In this document: in pieces, positions 9,183 through 17,782 of the stretch
Numbering within the stretch: position 1 is the stretch's first letter
How the letters are laid out: each line of letters opens with the position of its first letter
From: Thiovibrio sp964588325
Lineage (GTDB): Bacteria > Desulfobacterota > Desulfobulbia > Desulfobulbales > Desulfurivibrionaceae
Assembly (NCBI GenBank): GCA_964588325.1
Contig: CAZPOR010000009.1
Coordinates: 1-64,000, forward strand
DNA: 64,000 bases
Reading direction: 5' to 3'
Notes under the pieces: model-generated
What the model saw: only the letters and a program-made list of their open reading frames with translations
The model's database searches: none
What the model was told of the DNA's origin: nothing
Made by a program: the position numbers and the translations under genes

Positions 9183-10175
9183 TTATTTCAGTTCTTTCAA
9201 CCGCTTCTGGGCCATTTCAAACTGTTCGCTTTTGGGGTAATCGGCAAGAAGCTTGTTGTAAACGATCTTGGCAGTCTCTTTTTCGGAGAGCTTTTCAAAT
9301 GCCTGCCCCTGTTTAAAAAGTGCAGCCGGGGCCTTGTTGCTCTTGGGATAATCGGCGATCACCTTTTGATACTCAAGGATGGCAAGCTCGAATTCTTTCT
9401 GCTGAAAGAGGCACTCCCCCAGCCAGTACCGTGCATTCGGGGCCAGAGGCGCGGTCCGGTTTTTCTCCAGGTAGCTCGAAAAGGCGTTGTACGCCTCCTT
9501 GTATTTATTCGCCTTGTACGCGGCAAGCCCTTTATTGTAGAGGGTGTCGCTGGTGTTTGTTTCCGCATCCTGCGCCGTGGTTTTGGCTGGTGCAGGTTTT
9601 GATGTTTCTTCCTGCTTTGCCGCTTCTTCGGTGTGTCCTGGTTTTTTCTTGGTTTGTTCCGGCTCGATGGTCCGCGGGCCATTGGCCAGGTCAGCTTTTT
9701 TGCGTGCCTCTTCCGCGGTTTTGGCGGCAGCGGCGGCACGTTCCGCCGCTTCTTTAGCGCGGTTTTCCTGGATGCGACTGAAATCATCGGAAACAGTGGC
9801 AACCTGGGCATTGACGCCGGTCACCTTGCTGTTCAATTCCGCCACCTGGCTCCGCAATTGCTCAAGTTGGCTATTGGTATTTTGTTTCAAGGCGGCTTGT
9901 TCATCCTGAATTCGCTTTGCCTGGATATTTCTTTCCTCAACCCGCGCTTCAAGCTGCAGCAAGCGTGATTTGATCTGCTCGAATTGACTCGCCAGTTCAG
10001 CCTGGGAGCCGCGTTGATTTTTCATGGCGGTGAGGGTGTTTTCCATATCCGTGATTTTTGAATCCGCGGTGCGGAGTCTCATGTCAAGGCCTCGGACATC
10101 TTTTTCAGCGGCGCATTGCACGAGAAGGGGGGAAAGACACAGGGCAAGAACAATATTGGTCACTGATCGGTTCAT
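9183..10175 (-). CDS. cpoB: Tol-Pal system protein CpoB/YbgF
   Basis: 330 residues from the ATG at 10175, preceded by caggaga. The signal peptide ends at LLVQC, a lipobox-like site, so the product may be a periplasmic lipoprotein. Residues ~25-120 form a long coiled coil (trimerisation region in E. coli CpoB), residues ~120-210 are an Ala/Lys/Glu-rich linker, and the C-terminal 120 residues carry three tetratricopeptide repeats such as YWLGECLFQQKEFELA and KAPAALFKQGQAFEK. In the family this protein links Tol-Pal constriction energy to peptidoglycan synthesis. It is the last gene of the tol cluster and sits 133 bp after tolB, where pal would normally intervene. Confidence 0.92.
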   Translation of the reverse strand: MNRSVTNIVLALCLSPLLVQCAAEKDVRGLDMRLRTADSKITDMENTLTAMKNQRGSQAELASQFEQIKSRLLQLEARVEERNIQAKRIQDEQAALKQNTNSQLEQLRSQVAELNSKVTGVNAQVATVSDDFSRIQENRAKEAAERAAAAAKTAEEARKKADLANGPRTIEPEQTKKKPGHTEEAAKQEETSKPAPAKTTAQDAETNTSDTLYNKGLAAYKANKYKEAYNAFSSYLEKNRTAPLAPNARYWLGECLFQQKEFELAILEYQKVIADYPKSNKAPAALFKQGQAFEKLSEKETAKIVYNKLLADYPKSEQFEMAQKRLKELK

Positions 10176-10308
10176 CGGTCTGTCTCCTGGCAGAATATAA
10201 CGCTTGGTATCCAAGGCTGAATAATCATCTTGGCGCATTTTCAGGCGGGTCCGGAGACATATGCCGTATGTGCGCTTTCGATAGCAGGGCTATTTTTTTG
10301 GCAACGGT

Positions 10309-11706
10309 CTACAACTCTTGACGCGGTGACCACTGCGGGTTGGATTGCGCGCCCCTGAGATTAAAAAGCGGGCGAAGCCCCATGCCGTTCTTAAAGATGA
10401 CGCATATTTCCTGCTTATTGTTCCGTTTCCGTGAAAAAACGATTTGCCGGCCATCGGGAGACCAACTGGGTGACTCATGATCCCCTGCTGTTTGTGTCAA
10501 CTGGACCGGAGTGCCTCCTTCAGGCTTGATCATCAGAATATGGGTGTTGCCATTTACTCTGCCTGTATAGGCGATCCAATCGCCCTTGGGAGACCAGCTC
10601 GGGGTGCTGTTCTCGTTGCCAAGGTAGGTTATCCGCTGCACGGATCTGGTGGCCACGTTCATGACGTAAATTTGCGGGGTGCCGCTTCGATCGGAAACAA
10701 AGGCAAGCTTTTTCCCGTCCGGCGACCAGGTGGGGGAGACGTTGACGCCCTCGCCGTTGGTCAGCCGCCGCTGTTCTTTGCCATTGATATCAATGAGATA
10801 TATGTCAGGATTGGAGGATTTGCTGAGGGTTACGGCCAGGACACTGCCGTCCGGTGCCCAGGCCGGCGCCATGTTGAGGCCTTTCTGGTAGGAGATGGCG
10901 CGGGTGGTTTTGAGGGTGCTCAGCGCGGTGATATAGAGATTGGGGTTATTCCGGTGATATGAGGTGTAGGCGAGCCATTTGTTGTCAGGGGAGAACCTGG
11001 GAGAAACAGCCAGGTATTCATGCTGGGTTACCTGGCGGACGTTATCGCCAAGGACATCGGCAAGCCAGATCTCCTTGTGCCCCGACGAGGTGGAAACGAA
11101 AGCGATCTGGCTTTGGCTCACCCCGCGTTCGCCGGTGAGCTGGAAAATGACTTCATCGCAGAATTTTTTTACGCTTTCCTGATGCTTGCTGACCGGAGTC
11201 TGGTAACGGCGGCCAAGAATCATGCGGCCGGATTGAATTTCATTGAGGCGCAGTTCCAGCACAAGTCCGTCCGCGGTCATTTCATATTGGCCGAGGATCG
11301 TGAATTCCGTGCCGAGAGCAGCCCAGTCCCAGGTTTGGGCGCCACCGTAGGCAGCGGGATCGATTATTTCCACAAACCCGTGAAAGGCCAGGGCCCGGCT
11401 CAGGAGATCCGCCATCTTCTTGCCGCCGTCATGGATGGAGCCCGGCTGTTTTTTATCGACAAAATAGGGAACCGCGATGTTTACCTTGCGGACGTTGGCA
11501 GAGGTGATATCCAGATAGACTATGGCTTCCGCCGGGCGGACGGAGCCGAGCAACAGGGTAAGGCAAAGGAGGATCATGGACGAAGCGGAAGCGCAGATGC
11601 TGCTTCGCTTGGGAAGGCCATGGCGCGTCTTGCCAAGAGTTGTGGCGTGGTCCGATGACGGATTTTCAGTATTTTTCGTCCAAATGCTTTTCATTAAAAA
11701 ATCCAT
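10309..11706 (-). CDS. tolB: Tol-Pal system beta-propeller protein TolB
   Basis: 465 residues. The ATG at 11706 lies one base after the tolA stop and follows aggag, so translation is probably coupled. The N-terminus is unusual: about 43 charged residues come before the hydrophobic core MILLCLTLLLGS and the likely cleavage site PAEA, a longer n-region than in E. coli TolB; an internal ATG at that core lacks a ribosome site. After it come the TolB N-terminal domain (IVYLDITSANVRKVNIAVP) and a six-bladed PD40/WD-like propeller with repeated SPTWSPDGKKLAF and NSTPSWSPKGDWIAY units. TolB is periplasmic and binds Pal, whose gene is absent from this cluster. Confidence 0.95.
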   Translation of the reverse strand: MDFLMKSIWTKNTENPSSDHATTLGKTRHGLPKRSSICASASSMILLCLTLLLGSVRPAEAIVYLDITSANVRKVNIAVPYFVDKKQPGSIHDGGKKMADLLSRALAFHGFVEIIDPAAYGGAQTWDWAALGTEFTILGQYEMTADGLVLELRLNEIQSGRMILGRRYQTPVSKHQESVKKFCDEVIFQLTGERGVSQSQIAFVSTSSGHKEIWLADVLGDNVRQVTQHEYLAVSPRFSPDNKWLAYTSYHRNNPNLYITALSTLKTTRAISYQKGLNMAPAWAPDGSVLAVTLSKSSNPDIYLIDINGKEQRRLTNGEGVNVSPTWSPDGKKLAFVSDRSGTPQIYVMNVATRSVQRITYLGNENSTPSWSPKGDWIAYTGRVNGNTHILMIKPEGGTPVQLTQTAGDHESPSWSPDGRQIVFSRKRNNKQEICVIFKNGMGLRPLFNLRGAQSNPQWSPRQEL

Positions 11707-11707
11707 G

Positions 11708-12631
11708 TTATAAGACTTCTCCTGGTCTGAATTTCAGGCCGATTTCCATTTCTGACTGGTTTATGCCGATGGGGAATGGCGGGAGCGGTGAAGAGAGCTT
11801 CAGCGTTTTTTCAACAAATTGATTGAAAAAGATATTGTCCGATTTTTTCTTGAAGGAACTTTCAACAATAACACCATCGCGCCTGACCCGGATAATGACA
11901 ATGGCCTCGATGTTTTCTTTCCAGTTTTGCAGGTCCGGCAGTGCCCAATGCTCATGGATCTGGTTGTTCACGGCAAGAAGGTAGCGGCGGAGATTTTCAT
12001 CGACCATGATTCCGCTGCCGCCCGCTCCGCTCCCAGTGCCACTGCCTGCCTGAGTCGAGGCCGTGGAGCCTGTCCCTGTCCCGGCTGCGGCTTTCCCGGC
12101 GGCAAGCTGCTGGCCTGCCTTGAGGTTTTGTTTTATCAGGTCAACCGCGCTTTTTGCTTTTTTGTCCGCATCGGCCTTGGCTTTTTCCGCTGCTTCCTGC
12201 GCCTTTTTCGCATTGTCTTCGGCGAGCAGTTTGTCCCGCAACAGCTTCACCTTGTCAATGTCTGCTTTTTCCTTTGTTTTTATCGGTTTTAGCGAGATGG
12301 CGTCCTTGGCGACCGCCGGCGGTTCTGGCACCGGCGGTGTTTTTTGTGGTGGCGCCGGCTTTGTTGGCTCAGGCGCAGCTACGGGTGGGCTGGGCTCCGC
12401 CTGGGGGGCGGTTGCAGCTTTGCTTGGTGCGGCCGCCGGAGCTGGTCCGCCGAGATCCTCCACGGAGAAAAGGTTGACCGTATACACCTCCGGTATTTTC
12501 CGCTGGAAATGGAGGAAATTTGGAGCAAAAAGCCCGAAAAGCACGAAGCAAACATGCACGGTAATGGTCAAAAACAGGGGTTTTTGCCATTGGTTGTCAG
12601 GCAGCTCGGATGTCGGCGTACGAAAAGGCAC
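11708..12631 (-). CDS. tolA: TolA/TonB-like energy transducer
   Basis: 307 residues from a GTG at 12631, 10 bp after tolR; no better start was seen. An N-terminal membrane anchor (about residues 19-40, LFLTITVHVCFVLFGLF) is followed by a Pro/Ala-rich stretch, a long Ala/Lys helix typical of the TolA domain II (DNAKKAQEAAEKAKADADKK), a Gly/Ser/Thr-rich hinge and a C-terminal TonB/TolA-type domain with VIIRVRRDGVIVESSFKKKS. It spans the periplasm and transmits proton-motive force from TolQR to the outer-membrane side. Assignment as TolA rather than TonB rests mainly on gene order. Confidence 0.92.
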   Translation of the reverse strand: MPFRTPTSELPDNQWQKPLFLTITVHVCFVLFGLFAPNFLHFQRKIPEVYTVNLFSVEDLGGPAPAAAPSKAATAPQAEPSPPVAAPEPTKPAPPQKTPPVPEPPAVAKDAISLKPIKTKEKADIDKVKLLRDKLLAEDNAKKAQEAAEKAKADADKKAKSAVDLIKQNLKAGQQLAAGKAAAGTGTGSTASTQAGSGTGSGAGGSGIMVDENLRRYLLAVNNQIHEHWALPDLQNWKENIEAIVIIRVRRDGVIVESSFKKKSDNIFFNQFVEKTLKLSSPLPPFPIGINQSEMEIGLKFRPGEVL

Positions 12632-12641
12632 GGTGTGTATG

Positions 12642-13070
12642 CTATTTTTTGGGTTTGTCGATTTCGGGCTGGGTTATCATGCCGAGTTTGTCAAAACCAA
12701 CGGCCTTGATGTCGGACATGAGAGAAACCACGACACCGTAAGGGACTTCTTTGTCGGCCCTGAGCAGAACCGCATCATTCGTGCCTTTTTTGGCAAGAGC
12801 GGCCAGTTCCTGTTTGATGGCGGCCTGGGTGCCCTTGGTGTTGTTGAGCAGGAAATCTCCTTTTTTCGTAATCGTCACAATGATGGGAGTCTTTTCCTGT
12901 TGCAGGGGTTTGGCGGTTGTTTCCGGCAGATCGATGTCAACGCCCTGGGTCATCATGGGGGCGGTGATCATAAAAATGATCAGCAGCACAAGCATGACGT
13001 CCACCAGCGGAGTGACGTTGATATCCGAAACAAGGCGTTTTTTGCAGTTGCCGTCTTCGACCGGACCCAT
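12642..13070 (-). CDS. tolR: TolR/ExbD family biopolymer transport protein
   Basis: 142 residues, the normal ExbD/TolR size. The ATG at 13070 is preceded by aggaattc. One transmembrane helix near the N-terminus, SDINVTPLVDVMLVLLIIF, includes the Asp that carries protons in the family; a periplasmic domain follows (GVDIDLPET to the C-terminus). With TolQ it forms the inner-membrane proton channel driving TolA. It is separated from tolQ by an unusually long 125-bp gap. Confidence 0.95.
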   Translation of the reverse strand: MGPVEDGNCKKRLVSDINVTPLVDVMLVLLIIFMITAPMMTQGVDIDLPETTAKPLQQEKTPIIVTITKKGDFLLNNTKGTQAAIKQELAALAKKGTNDAVLLRADKEVPYGVVVSLMSDIKAVGFDKLGMITQPEIDKPKK

Positions 13071-13195
13071 GGCGAATTCCTGTAACCCGTAGTTTGAAAA
13101 AAAATATTATGTTGCAATGCCGTGATCGGCGGAAGGCATCGTACCGAAGTGACAAGACCTGGCAGCAGTCTTTTGTCACGGATTCCAACTCTGTG
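13071..13195 (-). other. tolQ-tolR spacer containing an imperfect inverted repeat
   Basis: On the minus strand gtgacaaaagac and gtcttgtcac can pair, with a two-base bulge, around a 9-nt loop (about 13150-13180). There is no U tract, so it is not a clear terminator; it could set the stoichiometry of TolQ over TolR or stabilise an RNA end. No small reading frame with a ribosome site was seen. Confidence 0.35.
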
Positions 13196-13897
13196 CTAAC
13201 TCTGGCGGGAGATGAAATCCCGTTCCACGAGGTTCAGAAAATCAACGGAAAAGCTGTGCATCCTGCTTTCGATTTCCGCCATTTGGTTGGAGTAATAATT
13301 GTAAAAAACAACGGCGGGAATGGCCACGGCAAGGCCTGCGGCCGTAACAACCAAGGCCTCGGAAACACCGGGCGCAACAACGGCCAGCGAAGCCGAACCG
13401 CGCATGCCTATTTCATGAAAAGAGGTCATGATGCCCCAGACCGTCCCGAAAAGACCGATAAAGGGGGCGGTGCTGCCGGTGGTGGCCAGAAAAGGCAGTG
13501 ACTTGGACAGTCTGGCGGATTCGAGGTTTTCCGCTTTGCGGAGCGCCCTTTTCAGGGGCTCCATGCCGGCAAGGCGTGTCTCCAAGGTTTCATCGGCAGC
13601 ACGGGAGGCCGCTGTCGTTTTGCCGAGCTTTTGGAGTTCATGGTAGCCGGTCCGGAAGATGTTCGCCTCCGGACACAGGGAGAGATTGTTGGCGAACCTG
13701 AGGGCTTCGGAAAGATTCTTGCTCTGCCAGAAGGTTTCCAGGAACTCTTCGCTTTCCATCTTCGCCTTCTTGTACAGGGAAAATTTCTGGAAAACAATGA
13801 ACCACGAGTACAGGGAGAACCCCAGGAGCATGATCATGACAAATTTGACCGTGAGTCCCGCCTCAAGAAACATGGAAATAATATTAAGCTCACCCAC
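13196..13897 (-). CDS. tolQ: TolQ/ExbB family proton channel protein
   Basis: 233 residues from a GTG at 13897 preceded by aaagga. Three transmembrane helices are visible: about residues 15-35 (LTVKFVMIMLLGFSLYSW), 125-150 (ATTGSTAPFIGLFGTVWG) and 165-195 (VSEALVVTAAGLAVAIPAV). The conserved MotA/TolQ/ExbB segment GLFGTVWGIMTSF is intact. First gene of the tol cluster and divergent from hom. It forms the cation channel with TolR. Confidence 0.95.
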   Translation of the reverse strand: MGELNIISMFLEAGLTVKFVMIMLLGFSLYSWFIVFQKFSLYKKAKMESEEFLETFWQSKNLSEALRFANNLSLCPEANIFRTGYHELQKLGKTTAASRAADETLETRLAGMEPLKRALRKAENLESARLSKSLPFLATTGSTAPFIGLFGTVWGIMTSFHEIGMRGSASLAVVAPGVSEALVVTAAGLAVAIPAVVFYNYYSNQMAEIESRMHSFSVDFLNLVERDFISRQS

Positions 13898-14282
13898 TTG
13901 CAGTCATCCTTTTAGATTAATTTGGTTGAGATCTGAAAAACTACATTCATACAAGAATGCGCATCGATGGAGCAGCCGGGCTGATCCTTGGTCGAGGAAT
14001 GGGATGTGACGCGGTGACATTCCGGTGGATTGCATCCCCGAAGATTCCCGCTACTTGTAATTTTTTTTGCGCTTCTTGTCAATGGAACTCATTAATGATA
14101 ACTGGGTTTTTCAAGAAAATTTCATGGAAAACCCAGCGGGGTTCCACCGTGAATATTTTTGACATCATCCGGCAAAAAAGGTATTAAATTCCGGTTGAGC
14201 ATCGTCGGAACGGCGGCGGGCTGTGTTGCCCGCTTGAGCAGGATTCCGTTTCGTTTCCGAATACATTTTGCAGGATAGTCCC
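13898..14282. other. divergent intergenic region tolQ / hom
   Basis: 385 bp without a supported gene. It holds the hom promoter (14159-14187) and an inverted repeat with perfect 9-bp arms ctgggtttt (14102-14110) and aaaacccag (14128-14136) around a 17-nt loop. No promoter for tolQ could be named with confidence. Confidence 0.5.
14159..14187 (+). promoter_or_regulatory. sigma70-type promoter of hom operon
   Basis: TTGACA (14159-14164), a 17-bp spacer and TATTAA (14182-14187), about 95 bp before the hom start. The -35 box is perfect and the -10 box matches at four of six positions. Confidence 0.6.
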
Positions 14283-15593
14283 ATGAAAGAAATCAAGGTT
14301 GGTTTGCTGGGGTTCGGCACAGTCGGCAGCGGGTTGGCGGAGGTTCTGTTGCAGCAGGCCGAGCGGTTGCGGCGGAAAACAGGCGCCTCCATCCGGTTGT
14401 GCCGGGTTGCGGATATCCGTCTTGAAGCGTTGCCCCCGCAATTTAAGGAGGTTGAGCTGGTCCGGGACGCGGACCTGATCTTCAAGGATCCGGAAATCGA
14501 CATCGTGGTCGAACTCATCGGCGGGATCGAGCCGGCGAAAACCTTTATCTTGAAGGCCATAGAGCATGGCAAGCATGTGGTCACCGCCAACAAGGCCCTT
14601 GTCTCCCAGCACGGCATGGAGATCTTTGAGGCCGCGGCCGGAAAAAACGTCGAGGTCGGCTTTGAGGCCAGTGTCGGCGGCGGTATTCCGGTGATCAAGG
14701 CCCTGAAAGAGGGATTGGTTGCCAACAAGATCCTCTCGATCATGGGCATCATGAACGGGACGGCCAATTATATTCTTAACAAAATGACCGATGAGGGCAT
14801 GCCCTTTGCCGAGGTGCTGAAAGAGGCCCAGGCAAAAGGATATGCCGAGGCCGACCCCACCTATGATCTCGAGGGGATTGACACGGCCCACAAGCTGGTG
14901 ATTTTGATGACCATGGCTTACGGTATGAAGATGAGCCTGAGCGATGTCAGCATCGAAGGAATTTCTCAAATCGAGCCCATTGACATCGATTTTGCCCGGG
15001 AGTTCGGCTATCGCATCAAGCTCCTGGCCATCAGTCATAATCATGGCGATACCGTGGAGGCCAGGGTGCATCCGACCATGGTGCCGGAAAAGGATCTGCT
15101 TGCCAATATCGGCGGCGCCTATAACGGCATCCAGTTCACCGGGGACATGGTGGAGGACATCCTGCTCTATGGCCAGGGCGCTGGCAAAATGCCCACAGGT
15201 AGCGCGGTGGCCGCGGACGTGGTCGATATCGCCCGGAACATTCTCTGCAACAGCATCAACCGGGTGCCGTGCCTTGCCTATCTGCCGGAGGAGATCAAGC
15301 CCCGGGGGATTACTCCCATGGAGAGCCTGCGCGGCTGTTATTATTTCCGGATGACCGCCATGGACAAGCCGGGCGTTCTCTCCACCATCGCCGGGATTTT
15401 GGCGCGGCACAACATCAGCATCGAATCGGTTCTCCAGAAGGGCAGGCAGAAAAAGGGCACCGTGCCCGTGGTGATGATGACCTATGAGGCGGAGGAAGCC
15501 TCGGTGCGCAAGGCCCTGGCCGAGATCGACGCCCTGGATATCTGCACCGACAAAACGGTGAAGATCCGGATCATGAAGGCCCATGCGGAATAG
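14283..15593 (+). CDS. hom: homoserine dehydrogenase with ACT domain
   Basis: 436 residues from the ATG at 14283 (aggat upstream). It reduces aspartate semialdehyde to homoserine, the branch point to threonine and methionine. The N-terminal Rossmann fold shows GLLGFGTVGSGLAEVL; the catalytic domain has TANKALVS, GFEASVGGGIPVIK and NGTANYILNKM, and an EADPTYDLEGIDTAHKL segment. A C-terminal ACT domain (about residues 350-430, starting YYFRMTAMDKPGVL) suggests feedback control by an amino acid, usually threonine. It is followed by apgM after only 7 bp, so the two are surely co-transcribed. Confidence 0.97.
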   Translation: MKEIKVGLLGFGTVGSGLAEVLLQQAERLRRKTGASIRLCRVADIRLEALPPQFKEVELVRDADLIFKDPEIDIVVELIGGIEPAKTFILKAIEHGKHVVTANKALVSQHGMEIFEAAAGKNVEVGFEASVGGGIPVIKALKEGLVANKILSIMGIMNGTANYILNKMTDEGMPFAEVLKEAQAKGYAEADPTYDLEGIDTAHKLVILMTMAYGMKMSLSDVSIEGISQIEPIDIDFAREFGYRIKLLAISHNHGDTVEARVHPTMVPEKDLLANIGGAYNGIQFTGDMVEDILLYGQGAGKMPTGSAVAADVVDIARNILCNSINRVPCLAYLPEEIKPRGITPMESLRGCYYFRMTAMDKPGVLSTIAGILARHNISIESVLQKGRQKKGTVPVVMMTYEAEEASVRKALAEIDALDICTDKTVKIRIMKAHAE

Positions 15594-15600
15594 CAACACC

Positions 15601-16803
15601 ATGAAATATATCATTCTGGTCGGTGACGGCATGGGCGATCTGCCCATTGCCGAATTGGGCGGCAAAACCCCCTTGGCGTATGCCAAAACCTCGGCCATGG
15701 ACAGAATTGCCCGTGAGGGAGAGCTCTGCCTGGTGCGCACCGTGCCCGAAGGATTTCCTCCTGGCAGCGATGTGGCTAACCTCTCTCTGCTCGGGTATCT
15801 TCCGCATGAATGTTACAGCGGCCGTGCCCCCCTGGAAGCGGCCAGCCTCGGCGTTTCCCTTGCGCCCGATGAGATCGCCTTCCGCTGCAATCTGGTTACC
15901 CTGCGCTTCGAAGCAGACCGGGTGTACATGGAGGATTACAGCAGCGGCCATATCTCCAGCCAAGAGGCAAGGATCCTCATCAAGGGGCTCGAAGAGGTTG
16001 CCGGCACCGACCGGTTGCATTTTTATCCCGGAGTCAGCTACCGGCATCTGCTTGTGCACTCCGGCGAGGTGGGGGCGCTGGTCACCGTGCCGCCCCATGA
16101 TCATACCGGCCGCGAGGTGACCGAGTTCTGGCAGCGCTACAACCGCATCCCGCATCTGCAGGAAGCCCTGAAAAAAGCGGTGGATTTTCTCGCTGACCAT
16201 CCGGTGAACCGTGAGCGGCAGGCGGGCCGGCACAATCCCGCTAACGCCATTTGGCTCTGGGGGGAGGGCAAGGCGCCGTCCATGCCCTCCATCACGGAGC
16301 AGTTTGGCGTTGAGGGGGCTTTGATTTCCGCGGTCGATCTGCTCAAGGGCATCGGCGTGTATGCCGGGCTTGAGATCATCAACGTGCCGGGCGCCACGGG
16401 GTATCTGGATACCAACTATGCAGGCAAGGCCGCTGCCGCCATAGAGGCGCTGAAGACGAAGGATTTTGTTTTTGTCCACGTTGAAGCGCCGGACGAGGCC
16501 GGGCATCAAGGCAGTCTCAAGGACAAGCTCTTGGCCATCGAGGATTTTGACGCGAAGATCGTGCAGCCCATTTTCGAGGCAATGATGGCGAGCGGGCAGG
16601 ATTTTCGCCTGGCTGTGGCCATGGATCACTGCACGCCGCTGTCCCTGAGAACCCACAGCTCGGAGCCCGTGGCCGTGGCTATTTATGATTCGCGGCCGGG
16701 GCGGCCGGGCAGCGGCTTTCCCTATGACGAGCAAAGCGCTGCCAAAACGGGGAATTTGCTGGGGGATGGCCGGCAGTTTTTCATGCGGGTGCTTGGGCGC
16801 TGA
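15601..16803 (+). CDS. apgM: cofactor-independent phosphoglycerate mutase, archaeal-type ApgM
   Basis: 400 residues from the ATG at 15601; an ATG at 15583 inside hom would add six residues. It interconverts 2- and 3-phosphoglycerate without 2,3-bisphosphoglycerate. The alkaline-phosphatase-superfamily metal motifs are visible: VGDGMGDLP at the start, GSDVANLSLLGY around residue 57 (the serine nucleophile region), VEAPDEAGHQGS and DHCTPLSLRTHS near the end. The pairing hom-apgM is common in Desulfobacterota and thermophiles, where these proteins were once mistaken for homoserine kinase. The stop overlaps the next start by one base. Confidence 0.95.
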   Translation: MKYIILVGDGMGDLPIAELGGKTPLAYAKTSAMDRIAREGELCLVRTVPEGFPPGSDVANLSLLGYLPHECYSGRAPLEAASLGVSLAPDEIAFRCNLVTLRFEADRVYMEDYSSGHISSQEARILIKGLEEVAGTDRLHFYPGVSYRHLLVHSGEVGALVTVPPHDHTGREVTEFWQRYNRIPHLQEALKKAVDFLADHPVNRERQAGRHNPANAIWLWGEGKAPSMPSITEQFGVEGALISAVDLLKGIGVYAGLEIINVPGATGYLDTNYAGKAAAAIEALKTKDFVFVHVEAPDEAGHQGSLKDKLLAIEDFDAKIVQPIFEAMMASGQDFRLAVAMDHCTPLSLRTHSSEPVAVAIYDSRPGRPGSGFPYDEQSAAKTGNLLGDGRQFFMRVLGR

Positions 16804-17246
16804 TGGCCGATACACGCCTGGACATGCAGGAACCGCTGCATCGGCATCGCTGCCGGGTAATTTACGGTGACACGGATTCCGGCGGGGTGGTGTATTATGC
16901 CAATTATCTGCGCTATTTTGAGGCGGCCCGCACCGAATTGATGCGGGAGTGTGCGCTCTCCTATAAAGAGATAGAGGATCAAGGCTTTATCATGCCGGTG
17001 GTGGAATGTCATGTCCGGTATAAGGCCTCGGCCCGCTACGACGATCTTTTGCTGGTGGAAACCTGCCTTGCGGAGGTGAAGTCCCGAACCTGTCGCTTTC
17101 ATTACCGTATTATCCGGGAAAATGACGGGAAAATGCTGGCCCAGGGATATACCACTCATGCGGTGGTCGATCTTGACGGCAGATTGACGAAGTTTCCCGA
17201 GGCGTTGCTTGCCGCCTTGCGGGATCAGCCGCCAGATGCTGCTTAA
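16803..17246 (+). CDS. ybgC: YbgC-type acyl-CoA thioesterase (hotdog fold)
   Basis: 147 residues. The ATG overlaps the apgM stop (TGATG), so translation is coupled. It has the 4-hydroxybenzoyl-CoA thioesterase signature YGDTDSGGVVYYANYLRYFE, whose Asp is catalytic. YbgC family members hydrolyse short acyl-CoA or acyl-ACP esters; in many proteobacteria the gene belongs to the tol-pal operon, whereas here it is in the hom operon about 3 kb from tolQ on the other strand. The in vivo substrate is unknown. Confidence 0.9.
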   Translation: MADTRLDMQEPLHRHRCRVIYGDTDSGGVVYYANYLRYFEAARTELMRECALSYKEIEDQGFIMPVVECHVRYKASARYDDLLLVETCLAEVKSRTCRFHYRIIRENDGKMLAQGYTTHAVVDLDGRLTKFPEALLAALRDQPPDAA

Positions 17247-17260
17247 TTCCTTTATTTTCC

Positions 17261-17288
17261 TTGACATTCTCCCAGTATAGAGTATTAT
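17261..17288 (+). promoter_or_regulatory. promoter of tRNA-fMet
   Basis: TTGACA (17261-17266), a 16-bp spacer, then TATTAT (17283-17288). The -10 box ends 11 bp before the tRNA 5' base, so the transcript should start only a few bases ahead of the mature RNA. Confidence 0.8.
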
Positions 17289-17299
17289 CACAAAATTGA

Positions 17300-17376
<77 letters not shown>

Positions 17377-17386
17377 TGTAAATGTT

Positions 17387-17420
17387 AAGGACTTGGCGTA
17401 GCTGCCGAGTCCTTTTTTTT
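17387..17420 (+). terminator. rho-independent terminator after tRNA-fMet
   Basis: Arms aaggacttggc and gccgagtcctt form 11 pairs including one G-U, separated by a 6-nt loop and followed by eight T residues. Confidence 0.85.
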
Positions 17421-17500
17421 GTTGCAGTGTCCTTGTCCAGGTTCGGATTGGATGCTGTTTTTCGCAGATCGTTTGGCTGACCGGTGATAGGGGGGGGAAT

Positions 17501-17782
17501 ATGGCGGCGACCGTTGACGAGGTAACCATCAATTATGAAGAAGACGGGATTGTGGTTGTCAAGGAGCTCGAGAAGGTTGTCCTGTCCAAGGGCGCCTGGG
17601 CCACTATACTGTTTCGCTATCAGCAGTGGGATGCCAAAAAGAATGAATACAGCCCCGACCGGTATTCCATCCGTCGTTATCGCAAGGTGAACGGCGAATA
17701 CAGCCCGCAGTCCAAGTTCAATATCTCCAGCCCCGATCAGGCGCAAAAGATTGTGGACGCCTTGCAAGGCTGGCTTTCATAA
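17501..17782 (+). CDS. small conserved-looking hypothetical protein
   Basis: 93 residues from an ATG preceded by a G-rich ribosome site (aggggggggaat). The composition is that of a real soluble protein: an acidic start (DEVTINYEEDGIVVVKEL), then a basic aromatic-rich middle (SPDRYSIRRYRKVNGEYSPQ) and a final helix QAQKIVDALQGWL. No signal peptide, membrane helix or metal motif is visible. Neighbours are the initiator tRNA and an HtrA protease, neither informative. I do not recognise the family; codon use matches the neighbours and supports it as coding. Confidence 0.7.
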   Translation: MAATVDEVTINYEEDGIVVVKELEKVVLSKGAWATILFRYQQWDAKKNEYSPDRYSIRRYRKVNGEYSPQSKFNISSPDQAQKIVDALQGWLS

